From Candidatus Saccharimonadota bacterium (GTDB taxonomy: Bacteria; Patescibacteriota; Saccharimonadia; Saccharimonadales; Saccharimonadaceae): a stretch of 64,000 nt of DNA. How positions within the stretch are numbered: position 1 is the first letter of the stretch; every line of letters begins with the position of its first letter. The stretch spans positions 637,909 to 701,908 of the forward strand of contig OX335598.1 of assembly GCA_946893605.1 (NCBI GenBank), given 5' to 3'. Position numbers and translations under genes: made by a program. Below, piece after piece: positions 1 through 10,165 of this stretch. The notes under the pieces are model-generated. The model was not told where the DNA came from. It made no database searches and saw only the letters and a program-made list of their open reading frames with translations.

Positions 1-603
1 CGAAGAACTAGTGGACCATTGATAGTCAGATTATCTCCAGACTTAGCCGCTCTAATGAAATTAGGGATAGCTCTAGCAATTGGGTCATATCCGCCATACA
101 TTATTGAAAATCGCAGAATGGTAAGCTCTTTGTTATTTTTTTGCGCAAATGATTGAGCAATTACTTCGCTAGCTATCTTAGTGGAACTATAATATGAACT
201 ACCAGACACGACATTATCTTCCGTAATCGGACCATTAATTTTTGTTTTATCATAAGCTTCTACAGTACTGCCGATAATAATCTTTTTTGCCTTTTTTACT
301 AAAATACGTTAGAAGATTAATAGTCCCATCTATATTACCTTCCTTGCACTTCTCTAAACTGTCTTCGATAGATTTTTTTGGTACAAAAGCTGCCAAATGA
401 ACTATAACGTCAAACTCTTTATCAGCCAATACATCAGCAGCTATCTTTGAGTTCTCCTTACTAGACAAGTCGCATTCAACCCACTTAACATCATCATAAT
501 CAATATTAGATCTGCCTAAACAAACTATCTCCCAGCTGGCAGGCGCCATTTCCAAAAAACGCCTGCCAACAAAACCAGATGCACCAGTAACGAGAATTTT
601 CAC
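1..603 (-). CDS. NAD-dependent sugar epimerase/dehydratase (partial, frameshifted)
   Basis: Extended short-chain dehydrogenase family, most likely acting on a nucleotide sugar. The N-terminus has the dinucleotide-binding motif TGASGFVG at residues 6-13, then VIVHLAAF typical of the second strand of the fold. After about residue 103 the frame is lost in an A-rich run near 285-300. The other frame continues with KKIIIGSTVEAY and a YxxxK-like stretch (YYSSTK) and runs off the start of the window, so the C-terminus is not seen. It starts at 603, directly after the stop of the upstream ATP-grasp gene, in an operon with it. Family is clear; the substrate is not. Confidence 0.75.
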
Positions 604-1689
604 CTATGATATTTCCTTAAGGATACGATCACGCTGAGCAACGCTCTCTTCTATAACTCCCATGTCCGACAAAACTGGTCGGAAATCCATTCCTCGAATC
701 CATACTAGACCATCTGGTAGAGGATTGGTGTTATTATCAATCGCAGGAATCTCTTCGCCATAGCCAAGCTTAACAAACATTTCAGGCATATTAAGACCCG
801 CTTGCGTAAAGAACTCGTGAGTCGTAAAGAATCGGCCAATATTAATTTCTGTTGGATTTGGTATACCATTTTTGTCGTAAGCCATATCCACACCAAATAG
901 ACCATCTGGCCTACTATCAACAGCCAACACAGCCCTACGAGCAATATCATCAAGTTCGTCATCCGAATAAGTTAATCCCGTTCCAGTAGCGCCGGTGACA
1001 CCTGATGGAGAAATTTTTGACAACTCCCAATATAAGCGCTTGCGTCCTTGAGCAACAACTAACTCGCCATCTTTCCATAACGACATCCAAGTAACTGTCT
1101 CCGGCTCAAGCAATTCTGATACTGTAAAATTACCAGACCACGAGCCATTTTTCTCTTGGAAATCTAACCAGTTTTTAGCAGTCTTAACATCGTGAACTGG
1201 AAGAGATCCACGACCGCCGGCTCCTGATATTGCGCGAATCCACATAGACCCACCCATCTCCTCTAATAGAGCATCTAAATCAGTATCTTTACCTTCAATT
1301 AGTTTAGTCTTAGGAACTTTAATACCGGCCTTTTCCCATAGTTTAAACGACTCAAACTTATCTTGAAGGATCTTAACGGTTTCTTTGGCTGGAAAGAATG
1401 TTTTGGCTTTAATTTTCTCTCGATTCTCGCTCAAAAAACCAACCTCAACATCGTTTTGAGCGTGTACAAACTCAATATTTTCCTTCTCTATAATGTAATT
1501 CAAAAAATCAATGTACTTTGGGTCGTTTGCTAACGGTGCTAGATATTTAACATCAACTTCAGCACGCTGTAAATAATATTTATCAGCATCCGTGCCAACA
1601 ATGTAATATTCTTCATCCGCAGCTCTAAGGGATCGAATAAAGTTTGCAGAAGGCGATCCACCAGCACCTGTTACTAAAATTCTTTTCAT
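604..1689 (-). CDS. ATP-grasp enzyme, carbamoyl-phosphate synthase large-chain-like
   Basis: 361 residues. The N-terminal Rossmann-like domain begins ILVTGAGGSPSANFI. The ATP-grasp fold follows from about residue 110, with a glycine-rich segment (AISGAGGRGS, about 165-174) and metal-binding acidic and amide residues in PNPTEINIGRF near 275-285. ATP-grasp enzymes form acyl-phosphate intermediates and ligate them to an amine or thiol. Placed among sugar dehydrogenase, aminotransferase and epimerase genes, it could attach an amino acid or other acid to an amino-sugar, but that is inference. An AGGAGG ribosome-binding site lies 5 bases before the ATG and overlaps the end of the preceding dehydrogenase gene, so the two are translationally adjacent. 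Confidence 0.8.
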   Translation of the reverse strand: MKRILVTGAGGSPSANFIRSLRAADEEYYIVGTDADKYYLQRAEVDVKYLAPLANDPKYIDFLNYIIEKENIEFVHAQNDVEVGFLSENREKIKAKTFFPAKETVKILQDKFESFKLWEKAGIKVPKTKLIEGKDTDLDALLEEMGGSMWIRAISGAGGRGSLPVHDVKTAKNWLDFQEKNGSWSGNFTVSELLEPETVTWMSLWKDGELVVAQGRKRLYWELSKISPSGVTGATGTGLTYSDDELDDIARRAVLAVDSRPDGLFGVDMAYDKNGIPNPTEINIGRFFTTHEFFTQAGLNMPEMFVKLGYGEEIPAIDNNTNPLPDGLVWIRGMDFRPVLSDMGVIEESVAQRDRILKEIS

Positions 1690-1698
1690 ATTATCCTC

Positions 1699-2693
1699 CT
1701 ATTTAACGTCAAAAGGCGCAACAGCCTCTAATGATATTTTTAACGCTTCGCGCGCATCTACCGGATCAACAATTGATGCCGTCCTGCCCATAGATTTAGC
1801 CATAAAGCTTTCAATTCAGCAGCTAAAGGCTCTTCAAAATCAACTTTTATCACACGCTTTTCTGGATCACCAACCTGCAAAACAAATTCAGTAAATCCAT
1901 CTTTCTGGATCTCTTTCATATTATGTTTATAATATGTAAGTTCCTGTGTTATATAATTAGCCTCTAGATAACCTAACGATCCAGTCAGTGCAATGGTACG
2001 AATTTTTACTGGAGTCAGCCAATTAGCCTGAATAAATCCTGATGCTCTACCATAATCCATTAATATTTCTGCTGAATCAATTTTTTTACTATGACGAGTA
2101 CGCGATCCGTGGCTATGAATAGCTTTAGGTTTTTGTCCTAATAGATAATTAACTATATCAACGTCATGAACTGCAAGGTCAATAATTACATCCGTTTTTG
2201 GCTCAACAGCAGGAAAACCACCAACACGCTTACATACTACCGAGGTTATATCACCTATAGCATTGTCATCGATCATCTGTTTCAGCTTCTTAATTACTGG
2301 ATTAAACCTCTCTATATGACCAACTGTAAACGTAACTCCATTTTCCTCAGCACAAGCAATTAGCTTATCAGCCTCTTCCACCGAAGATGCAATTGGTTTT
2401 TCAAGCATACAATTAATACCTCGAGACATCACCTCAGTTGCAACTTCAAGATGAAATGGAGTAGGCACAACCACAGACACGGCATCTGGATGAACTTTCT
2501 CAAGCATTTCCTTGTAATCAGTAAAGAATTTTGTTTTGTATTCGTCAGCTAGCGATTTTGCGGCTGGATTAACGTCTGCTATTGCCACTAGCTCAGATTC
2601 TGGAAGCATGAAATAATTACGCACATGATTGCGCCCCATATTTCCAGTGCCAATGACAGCAACCCTTATTTTACCTTCTTTATTATTAGTCAT
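1699..2693 (-). CDS. Gfo/Idh/MocA-family sugar dehydrogenase (frameshifted near its end)
   Basis: NAD(P)-dependent oxidoreductase. The Rossmann motif VIGTGNMGRNHVRN is at the N-terminus, the family EKP lysine motif (MLEKPIA) near residue 95, and the catalytic-type HDVDIVNYLLG near 175. The dehydrogenase plus the following-family DegT aminotransferase is the pair that makes amino-sugars such as UDP-2,3-diamino sugars (WlbA/WlbE-type logic), so a 3-keto then 3-amino sugar route is plausible. The frame breaks near 1800: the continuing frame reads MAKSMGRTASIVDPVDARE and ends at 1699, giving about 330 residues. The start overlaps the aminotransferase stop by 8 bases. Confidence 0.82.
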
Positions 2694-3780
2694 TTACGGC
2701 TTCCTTAATTGCGCTAGCAATTACTTCAATATCAGCATCTGTAACTTTTGGATGAACAGGCAAAGACACAACTCTTGCAGCCAAATCTTCGGCAACAGGA
2801 AAATCTCCCACTTTATACCCAAGTTTTGAAATATGTGGATATACGTGCAACGGTTTTGGATAATAAACTCCAGTACCAACTCCTTTTTCTCTTAATTTAG
2901 CTATAAAATCATCTCTTCGTATACTCTTATCTAGTAAAATAGTATATTGGTGATATACGTGATTTCTGTTGCTTGCAATCTTCGGTAAGACTATCTTTTC
3001 AATTCCAGCCAACGCCTCATTTAACATATTAGCGTTATGTTGTCGCCTATTCGTAAAGTCTTCTACTTTCTTTAATTGCTCAACGGCGATAGCACCGTGC
3101 AAGTCTGACATACGATAGTTATATCCTAAATCAGCGTACTCGTAAGATGAAGTCATTCCGTGCTGCCTGAATGAGCGAATAGCAGCCGCAGCATCATCAC
3201 TATTAGTAGTAACAACGCCACCTTCACCACACATAATATTCTTTGTGGCATACAGTGAAAAACACCCAAAATCACCCAAGGCGCCAGTTTTCACGCCGTC
3301 ATATTCTGCGCCAATCGCCTGACATGCATCTTCAATAATTTTTAGTTCGTGCTTATCTGCAATTTCTCGCAATTCCTTCCAATCGCAAGGTTGACCATAC
3401 AAATCAACTGGAATTATAGCCTTAGTCTTATCTGTAATAGCTGCTTCTATTTTTGAAACATCGATATTAAATGTCTCCTCATCTATATCTACAAGAACTG
3501 GTCGAGCACCCAACATTAGTATAGGATTGATCGTAGCGATAAAGCTGTATGGCGTAGTGATAACTTCATCACCTTCATCAACTCCTGCAGCATATAAAGC
3601 ACAGTGAATAGCAGCTGTACCACTATTTACAGCTAAAGCATGTTTCACTCCACAATATTTAGCCCAACTCTCTTCAAGCTCAGCGACTTTCGGGCCCTGA
3701 GCCAGCATACCTGACTCTATAACTTCATTTACCGCCCGACGCTCCTCTTCCTCTATAACGGGTGATGCAATATTTATCAT
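2686..3780 (-). CDS. DegT/DnrJ/EryC1-family sugar aminotransferase
   Basis: 364 residues, full length for the family. PLP-dependent transfer of an amino group to a keto-nucleotide sugar. The cofactor pocket is visible as NSGTAAIHCAL (about 51-61), EDACQAIGA (about 150-158) and the Schiff-base lysine in SLYATKNIMCGEGG near residue 180. It is the first gene of a minus-strand operon with the Gfo/Idh/MocA, ATP-grasp and epimerase genes. An AAGGAGG ribosome-binding site lies just upstream (3788-3794). The exact sugar substrate cannot be told from sequence. Confidence 0.88.
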   Translation of the reverse strand: MINIASPVIEEEERRAVNEVIESGMLAQGPKVAELEESWAKYCGVKHALAVNSGTAAIHCALYAAGVDEGDEVITTPYSFIATINPILMLGARPVLVDIDEETFNIDVSKIEAAITDKTKAIIPVDLYGQPCDWKELREIADKHELKIIEDACQAIGAEYDGVKTGALGDFGCFSLYATKNIMCGEGGVVTTNSDDAAAAIRSFRQHGMTSSYEYADLGYNYRMSDLHGAIAVEQLKKVEDFTNRRQHNANMLNEALAGIEKIVLPKIASNRNHVYHQYTILLDKSIRRDDFIAKLREKGVGTGVYYPKPLHVYPHISKLGYKVGDFPVAEDLAARVVSLPVHPKVTDADIEVIASAIKEAVND

Positions 3781-3815
3781 TACGTAGCCTCCTTACATTC
3801 TTACTATCTTTAACA

Positions 3816-3821
3816 ATTATA
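3816..3821 (-). promoter_or_regulatory. -10 box of the amino-sugar operon
   Basis: TATAAT on the minus strand, preceded by TGC (extended -10), about 35 bases ahead of the aminotransferase ATG. No good -35 is visible 17 bases further up. Confidence 0.5.
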
Positions 3822-3901
3822 GCACATTACTCATTTTTTATTTTTCGTTTTTTAGACTTGTTCTCAAAAAAACACAATCTTTATACTTGCTATTTTTACT
3901 G

Positions 3902-3907
3902 TATACT
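3902..3907 (+). promoter_or_regulatory. -10 box in front of membrane protein gene
   Basis: TATACT ends 10 bases before the ATG at 3918, so the transcript would be nearly leaderless. No Shine-Dalgarno is present. Confidence 0.4.
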
Positions 3908-3917
3908 AATAAATGTT

Positions 3918-5917
3918 ATGCAAGTTCTACGTTCTATTTTTACAAAATTAAAAGACGATTCGTATAAAAAATGGATTTTCCCGTCTACTATTATCTTTTG
4001 TCTAATTTTTGCGACAGGATTTAAGATATCTGGATCTTCATTTGGCTTATATTATGACTCTTTCCTTAATGGCAAATCATCTAATCTCATATCAGGCGAA
4101 GCTCGACCTATTCGCAGCGACGAGTGGCTAGTCGTTACACAATTCACAATTGCACAAAAAGAAGCTGGATATCCACTGACAAACAAGAACTTTGGCAATT
4201 CCGGCAAGAATATGAGCCTTGTGTCTGATGCACCATACAAAGAATGGTCAACAGTATTCCGACCTCAAAATCTTGCCTTTTTAATAGTTCCTTTCGAGTT
4301 TGCTGCCTTTAAGTGGTGGCTATTATTGGCATCATTATTATTAAGTATATACTTTCTATCGTTAAAATTTCTTCCCAATAAATACGCGCTGTCAGGATCT
4401 ATCGCTATCATAGGCTCTTTCACTCCTTTTATATTCTGGTGGTATCAAACCATTACTATAATGAGTATCGTCTGGGGAATTGTCATACTGCTATTAATAA
4501 TGAAATTAATAGAAAATAAATCTTTGCCTTTTTTAAAGAGATATAAACATGGTGATATAATATCGAAACTCATATTATCACTTTTATTAACCTATTCAAT
4601 GGTAAGCTTCGCCCTACTATTGTATCCAGCCTTTCAGATACCTGTTGTCATCACTGTATTTCTAGTGGCGATTGGCTATTATATAAATACTTGGAAAAAA
4701 GCACCCAAAAAAGTACGAAAAATACTATATGTAAATACGGCATTCATAGTAGGATCTGCTCTAGCAGCGATCAGCATAGTTGGTATATTTTTAATCACCA
4801 GAATAGATGCCGTACAAGCCATTTCTGGTACAGATTATCCCAGGGCACGATTCGTGCATTCGGGGGCTCCATCACAGGCTGATCTAATCGGTCTCACTGG
4901 CTATAGTCAATACCGACTTATGGATGACGCATCCATTTCATCGATAGATCCAAGTAAAGGATCCATTAATCAAAGTGAAATGTCTGCATTTATCATTATG
5001 CCTTTTGCATTTATTATTCCTATACTGTTTATTTTATATAGCAAATGGCGTAAAAATAAAACTATAGATTGGGTTGGAGTTGCTATTTTTGTTTCCTGCT
5101 TAATATTCATATCTCATTTATTTATTCCAGGATTCTCTTCAATAGCAAAACCTTTCATGATGCATCTCGTACCGATAACAAGATTGCAGCTTGGACTAGG
5201 TTTATAGGAATCTTTTCATTAATATACACGCTTGCCAATACTATAAAATTTTCATCACAATATCGCTATTTACCATATCTATATTCAACAATGGTGATTA
5301 TTATTTACGTCTGCACCATCGTATATGTCGTAAAGTTCAATCGTAACTTTGCTGGGGATCTTCGCGTATTATTATTAGCCGCAATAAGCCTTTCTGGTGG
5401 ACTAGCCCTTATATTTATAAAAAAGGAAAAACTCGGGCTGTTAGTGCTTTCTTCTTTATGTATTATATCGACAATAACTATACAGCCGTTATATAGAGGT
5501 CTAGGAAGCGGATATAACGATAATATTATAATCAAAAAGATTATCTCCACCTCGTCTAGTGACGACACATGGGGACTGTCTGGCACAAGCGTGCTAGAAA
5601 ATTTCCCTCAAATGGCAAATAGAAAATCAATTACGGGAGTCAATACTTACCCTGATAAAGATTTCTGGTCAAAAGTATCAAAAGATAAGACAATTTATAA
5701 CAGGTATGCGCATATACTTCTGTCTGATACCATAGACAAAGATCTCGTACTTAGTCAGCCGGACGTATTTATTGCAAAATTGAGTTGTAGCAATCATATG
5801 GGAAAATATGTTACTCGTGTGTTATCTACGACGCCACTACAGCTACCTTGCTATGAACTAATCGATAAAGTCACTGTACATAATGGAGATATTTTATTCT
5901 ATAAAAGAACTTTTTAA
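3918..5917 (+). CDS. Large polytopic membrane protein of glycan locus (frameshifted)
   Basis: About 666 residues if one lost T near 5207 is restored (LGLG followed by FIGIFSLIY). I chose the ATG at 3918 because an upstream in-frame ATG lies before the -10 box. One N-terminal membrane helix is followed by an extracytoplasmic segment rich in conserved-looking residues (GEARPIRSDEWLV), then roughly ten helices, then a C-terminal soluble domain of about 130 residues. The topology, an early loop followed by many helices and a soluble tail, resembles GT-C-like or YfhO-like surface-polymer proteins. I cannot name the family. The neighbouring sugar-nucleotide and glycosyltransferase genes support a role in cell-envelope glycans. 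Confidence 0.65.
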
Positions 5918-5970
5918 AGCTTTACCGTTTTATCTATATCTGCTATAGTAGTGTTGATTAGGTAACAATT

Positions 5971-6561
5971 ATGAAAATACAGAAAAAACAAAATAAAAAA
6001 AATAAAGTATTGATTCTGATAGCTGTTATACTATTATCTATAACAGGCTATAGCTTAATTTCCTATAAATTTAAGTTCTGGCCCTTCATCCATAATCAAT
6101 TTAACGCGGTCACCGAGGAACAAAAAACAGCTGGTCAAGACATAAAAAAAAGATCATTAAATGATGCATCCAATAAGTCAGAAAAAGAGTCATCAGGTCA
6201 AAAATCTAAAACACTACAAGGAAGCGATCCTTCACCAGAACCGACTCCATCATCCAACGGAAAAAAACCAACAGTTGGAGTAAGTATAACAACTACAACA
6301 GTCGATAAAGAGTCAAGCACTCTTTATATCCGTAGTTTGATCCAAACTATATCATCAAGCGGAAGATGTACGTTATCAATGCACAATACTAGCGGACAAA
6401 CGTACTCCAATAGCGTAGAACTGCAAGCTGGTCCAAGTACGTCTAGCTGTAAAGGATTTAACGTTCCGTTATCTCAATTGTCACCTGGAAAATGGACAAT
6501 AAACATTCACTACGAAGACAACAACGTTACTGGAGATACTGAAGGAGAAATAACTATATGA
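5971..6561 (+). CDS. Membrane-anchored secreted protein with Ig-like C-terminal domain
   Basis: 196 residues. A basic N-terminus precedes one membrane helix (about residues 12-30), a low-complexity Ser/Lys/Pro linker of about 60 residues, and a beta-rich C-terminal domain (about 100-196) with two cysteines, CTLSMHNTSG and SSCKGF, that could form a disulfide outside the cell. The domain pattern (tract of alternating hydrophobics, SPGKWTINIHY near the end) fits an Ig-like sandwich. Its TGA stop overlaps the ATG of the lysozyme-like gene by 4 bases, so the two are co-translated and may act together. Family not recognised. Confidence 0.65.
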   Translation: MKIQKKQNKKNKVLILIAVILLSITGYSLISYKFKFWPFIHNQFNAVTEEQKTAGQDIKKRSLNDASNKSEKESSGQKSKTLQGSDPSPEPTPSSNGKKPTVGVSITTTTVDKESSTLYIRSLIQTISSSGRCTLSMHNTSGQTYSNSVELQAGPSTSSCKGFNVPLSQLSPGKWTINIHYEDNNVTGDTEGEITI

Positions 6562-8255
6562 AGAAATTAATATTAAAATTAGGCATACTTACGTCAATGT
6601 GCTTAGGAATGATATTATCTTCTACGCCAGCATCTGCAGTATTAAATGATTTTGACCCAGGAAATATTATGGATGATGCCGTAGCAACAAATTACGGATC
6701 CATGAGTGCAAACCAAATTCAGTCATTTTTAAATAGTAAAGTTCCCCAATGTGACACAAATGGCGCCAAACCAGCCAGTGAGTTTGGAAGACCCGATATA
6801 ACTCACGCTCAGTATGCCGCATCGAAAGGATGGCATAGTCCTCCATACACATGTCTCCGTGATTATAAAACAAAAGATGGAAGAAGCGCTGCTCAATTAA
6901 TCTTTGATGTCTCTCAAAAATATCATGTAAACCCACAGCTTTTAATAGTTTTGCTCCAAAAAGAGCAAGCCCTAGTTACTGACACGTGGCCAACTCGTGG
7001 GCAGTTCAAAAGCGCAACTGGCTATGGATGTCCAGACACCGCCGCGTGTGATAGTAAATATTTTGGTCTAGAAAACCAGTTAGAGTGGGCAGCGAAACAC
7101 TTTCACTACATAATAACACGTAATCCTAATTGGTTTTCACCATATACAACAGGCATAAATTTCGTTCAATGGAGCCCAAATGCTGCTTGCGGAGGATCTA
7201 ATGTAAATATTCAGAATTGGACAACCGCCGCTCTTTATAGTTATACACCATATCAACCAAATGCCGCTGCTATGTCATCTGGGTATGGCGTAGGTGATGG
7301 GTGTAGCGCCTATGGTAATCGTAACTTTTACAATTACTTTACAGACTGGTTTGGGGATACCAGATCAAGCAGTTCATTCTCTTGTAAAAACGGACAGAAT
7401 ATACCTAACGTAGAAACTGGCGCTAGAATTATACCAACTAGGATAAATGGAAATAATGATACCTTAACTATATCTATCCCTAATAATACTGGCAGTAAAT
7501 GTGCCGAAATGCACACATGGGCCAATAGTAACTTACAGGCATGGTCTCAGCATACAGCGACAAACTCATACACCTTTAATCAGCAATACAGCAAGGTTAT
7601 ATCAAGGAAAGTCAATAGCAAAAATACTGTATTAACAAAGGTTGACTATAATGGAACTGCAAGTGGTAGAGTAGAGTTTCATACGTGGACTCAAGATGGA
7701 TTGCGTTGGCTGGCTCACACTGCAACATCTGCCGGACCTATTGATCCGCTATTTTCTGAAGTTATAACGGCAGATACTGATGGTGATGGGAATGACGAAT
7801 ATTATCTGATTAATTATGAGCAGACTAATTCTGGCATGATTGAAGTACATGGTTGGAATAATAATGGAACTAGTTGGTTTAGACACACAGCAACAAGCCA
7901 CCCTTCAGCTAGCATGAACACAGGAAGAGTTATTGCGGCAGATCTTGATGGAGATAAAAAAGATGAATTCATATATGTTAAATACGATAACACTACGAGT
8001 GGTCTTATCGAATTTCACGTATGGGATTCTTCGTTAAAAAACTGGGTACGTCACACAGCAAGTAATTACCCAGAATCTGGCTATGTGATAGGATCGAATG
8101 ACATAGTGGCAGCCGACTTGCAAGGAAGAGGAAAAGATACCATCTATTATGTCAAATACAGAGGCACAACCAATAACACCGTCGAAGTACACGGATGGGG
8201 CGACGGTCAACAATCATGGGCTAGCCACATATCTACATCATCAGGAGTATACTAA
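6558..8255 (+). CDS. Secreted lysozyme-like protein with C-terminal FG-GAP/VCBS-like repeats
   Basis: 565 residues. Signal peptide with cleavage likely after STPASA (about residue 27). Residues 30-270 look like a lysozyme-superfamily domain: VNPQLLIVLLQKEQALV carries a candidate catalytic Glu, followed by several Cys and Trp residues. The rest is at least four repeats of about 50-60 residues of the form HTWxxxxxxWxxHTATS, interleaved with Ca-binding-like DTDGDGNDEYY and DLDGDKKDEF loops, as in FG-GAP/VCBS propellers. Likely a secreted peptidoglycan-binding or cleaving factor facing the host cell or the cell's own wall. It overlaps the anchored protein upstream and ends before a bidirectional terminator. 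Confidence 0.75.
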   Translation: MKKLILKLGILTSMCLGMILSSTPASAVLNDFDPGNIMDDAVATNYGSMSANQIQSFLNSKVPQCDTNGAKPASEFGRPDITHAQYAASKGWHSPPYTCLRDYKTKDGRSAAQLIFDVSQKYHVNPQLLIVLLQKEQALVTDTWPTRGQFKSATGYGCPDTAACDSKYFGLENQLEWAAKHFHYIITRNPNWFSPYTTGINFVQWSPNAACGGSNVNIQNWTTAALYSYTPYQPNAAAMSSGYGVGDGCSAYGNRNFYNYFTDWFGDTRSSSSFSCKNGQNIPNVETGARIIPTRINGNNDTLTISIPNNTGSKCAEMHTWANSNLQAWSQHTATNSYTFNQQYSKVISRKVNSKNTVLTKVDYNGTASGRVEFHTWTQDGLRWLAHTATSAGPIDPLFSEVITADTDGDGNDEYYLINYEQTNSGMIEVHGWNNNGTSWFRHTATSHPSASMNTGRVIAADLDGDKKDEFIYVKYDNTTSGLIEFHVWDSSLKNWVRHTASNYPESGYVIGSNDIVAADLQGRGKDTIYYVKYRGTTNNTVEVHGWGDGQQSWASHISTSSGVY

Positions 8256-8297
8256 GCATAATAACTCGTATATCTTTACATCGTAAATAATATAAAT

Positions 8298-8328
8298 AAC
8301 CGCGATAGTAAGTTGTACTGTCGCGGTT
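8298..8328. terminator. Bidirectional terminator between convergent genes
   Basis: A 13-pair stem (AACCGCGA...TCGCGGTT plus AGTA/TACT, one wobble) with a 5-base loop, T-rich on both outer sides. It lies between the lysozyme-like gene and the convergent glycosyltransferase gene. Confidence 0.75.
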
Positions 8329-8349
8329 GTTTATAATTAATAGTTAACG

Positions 8350-10159
8350 TTATTCGGGTAATCTATAGCCCGGACCAAATTGCTCAAAATTATCATTATA
8401 GAATGGATCCCTCTTCAAGTATTCGCCCCATCTCTTACGCATCTCTTTTTGAGCACTCTCTAGTTCACTAGTGTCTCTCTCACTCGTGTTTATGCGACCA
8501 ACACTCTTAGACTCATAATGGAATAACTCCGCGTATGGAGTGTAGACATTATAATAGCCTTCTTTGCGTAATTTAAGGTTAAGATCTACATCGTTATACG
8601 TTATACGAAGTTTATTATCAAATCCACCCACCTTATTGAACTTATCACGACTAACCATACAACAAGCACCAGTTACTGCCGATACGTTACGAATATTGGC
8701 GGTATAAATATACGTAAATATATCTGTACGCTCATCCTGACCATAAAACGGATGGAATGCGATATCTCTTTCAGATAAGACTATTCCAGCATGCTGTATT
8801 GTCTTATCCTCAAATATAAGCTTAGGTCCAACCATCCCTACTTCTGGACGCTGAGCATGCTCAAGCAACGACTGAATCCAGTCGTGAGTAATAACCTCTG
8901 TGTCATTATTAAGGAATAGCAGATATTCTCCACTAGAATTATTTACACCATAGTTACATGCATCTGAAAAATTGAATTTCTTCTTGTATTTAATAACATG
9001 CACATTGCTATTATTATCTATCAATTTTTCATAAAAATCATTTACTCGAGAATCTATAGATCCCGTATCTACAATTATTATTTCAAAATATGGATACGAA
9101 GTATTTTCAATAATTGAATCTATGCACTTTTTTATATATCTAAAATTATCCTTGGTTGGTATGATAATTGACACCAACGGGTTTGTCGGAATTACATATT
9201 TTTTACGCCAAAATCCTAACGCAACATGAGAATCTATATAGGCATTTTCTCCTCTTTGCCTTACACTACTACGAAGGACATTCTTTTGATTTATATAAGC
9301 ATATGGTTTACTATCAGCATTCATAGCAGTAGATGTCTCAGATTTACGCCAATGATATAAAATTTTCGGAATATGATAAATGTTATTAGTTTTAGCAGAA
9401 ATCTTCAAAAATAAATCCCAATCTTGCGCGCCATGTGTTCCGACGGTAAATCCATTAACACTTCTAATTACACCCGCTTTTATGGTAGCAAAATGCGTTA
9501 CCATGTTACATGAATTCATAAAATCAGGACTCCAGTCAGGTTTTTAAAAATGGTTCTATATGAATACCGTCACTATCAATCTTGTCTTCATCCGTATAAA
9601 TAAGATCTACGTCAGGATTTTTATTTATAACATCAACCACTTCAAACAAGGCGTTGGGAGGTAAAATGTCATCATGATCGAGTAATGATATATAATCACC
9701 CTTAGCCATCGAAAGAGCTGTATTAGATGACTTTGATATATGACCATTTTCTTTACGAAATGTAGCCTTAATATTATTATACTTTTCTACATATTCATTT
9801 ATAACACTCTTTGTTTGATCGCTAGTAGAATTATCATCAGAAATACACAACTCCCAGTTGTCATAACTCTGAGATAAGACAGAGTCAATACAGCTACGCA
9901 GATATACTGGATTTGTATTATATGTCGGCAACAAAATACTAATCAATGGACGTTGCTTAAATTCCTTGGAATATTTTCTTTGTAACTTAAGTTGCTCATC
10001 GGTTACTTTATGCTTATCAAACCATTTAATATAATCTTCATATCGTTTCTTATTAATAAATCTACGATCGCGAAACAACCTTACTTGTTCACTACCGTAT
10101 GACGGATGCAATGTTGATCTAACAACAAATTTAGCACTCTTTATAATCTTATTTTTCAT
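8350..10159 (-). CDS. Bimodular family-2 glycosyltransferase (frameshifted)
   Basis: About 600 residues when one frameshift near 9540 is repaired (EPFLK followed by PDWSPDF, in an A/T run). The first GT-A domain has SILLPTYNTNP, a DDNS motif and LLDHDDILPPN. The second begins near 9190 with VSIIIPTKDN and has FLNNDTEVI and a KVGGFDNKLRITYNDVDL acceptor motif. Proteins of this double-GT2 design build rhamnan-type or other surface polysaccharides, usually adding two sugars. It is the last gene of the minus-strand operon with the Wzm/Wzt-like exporter, 6 bases after it, which supports assembly of the exported glycan. Confidence 0.82.
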
Positions 10160-10165
10160 CTGATT

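Noticed and set aside
3762..3917. Upstream start of the large membrane protein at 3762
   Set aside because: It overlaps the aminotransferase start and lies before the -10 box; the ATG at 3918 fits better.
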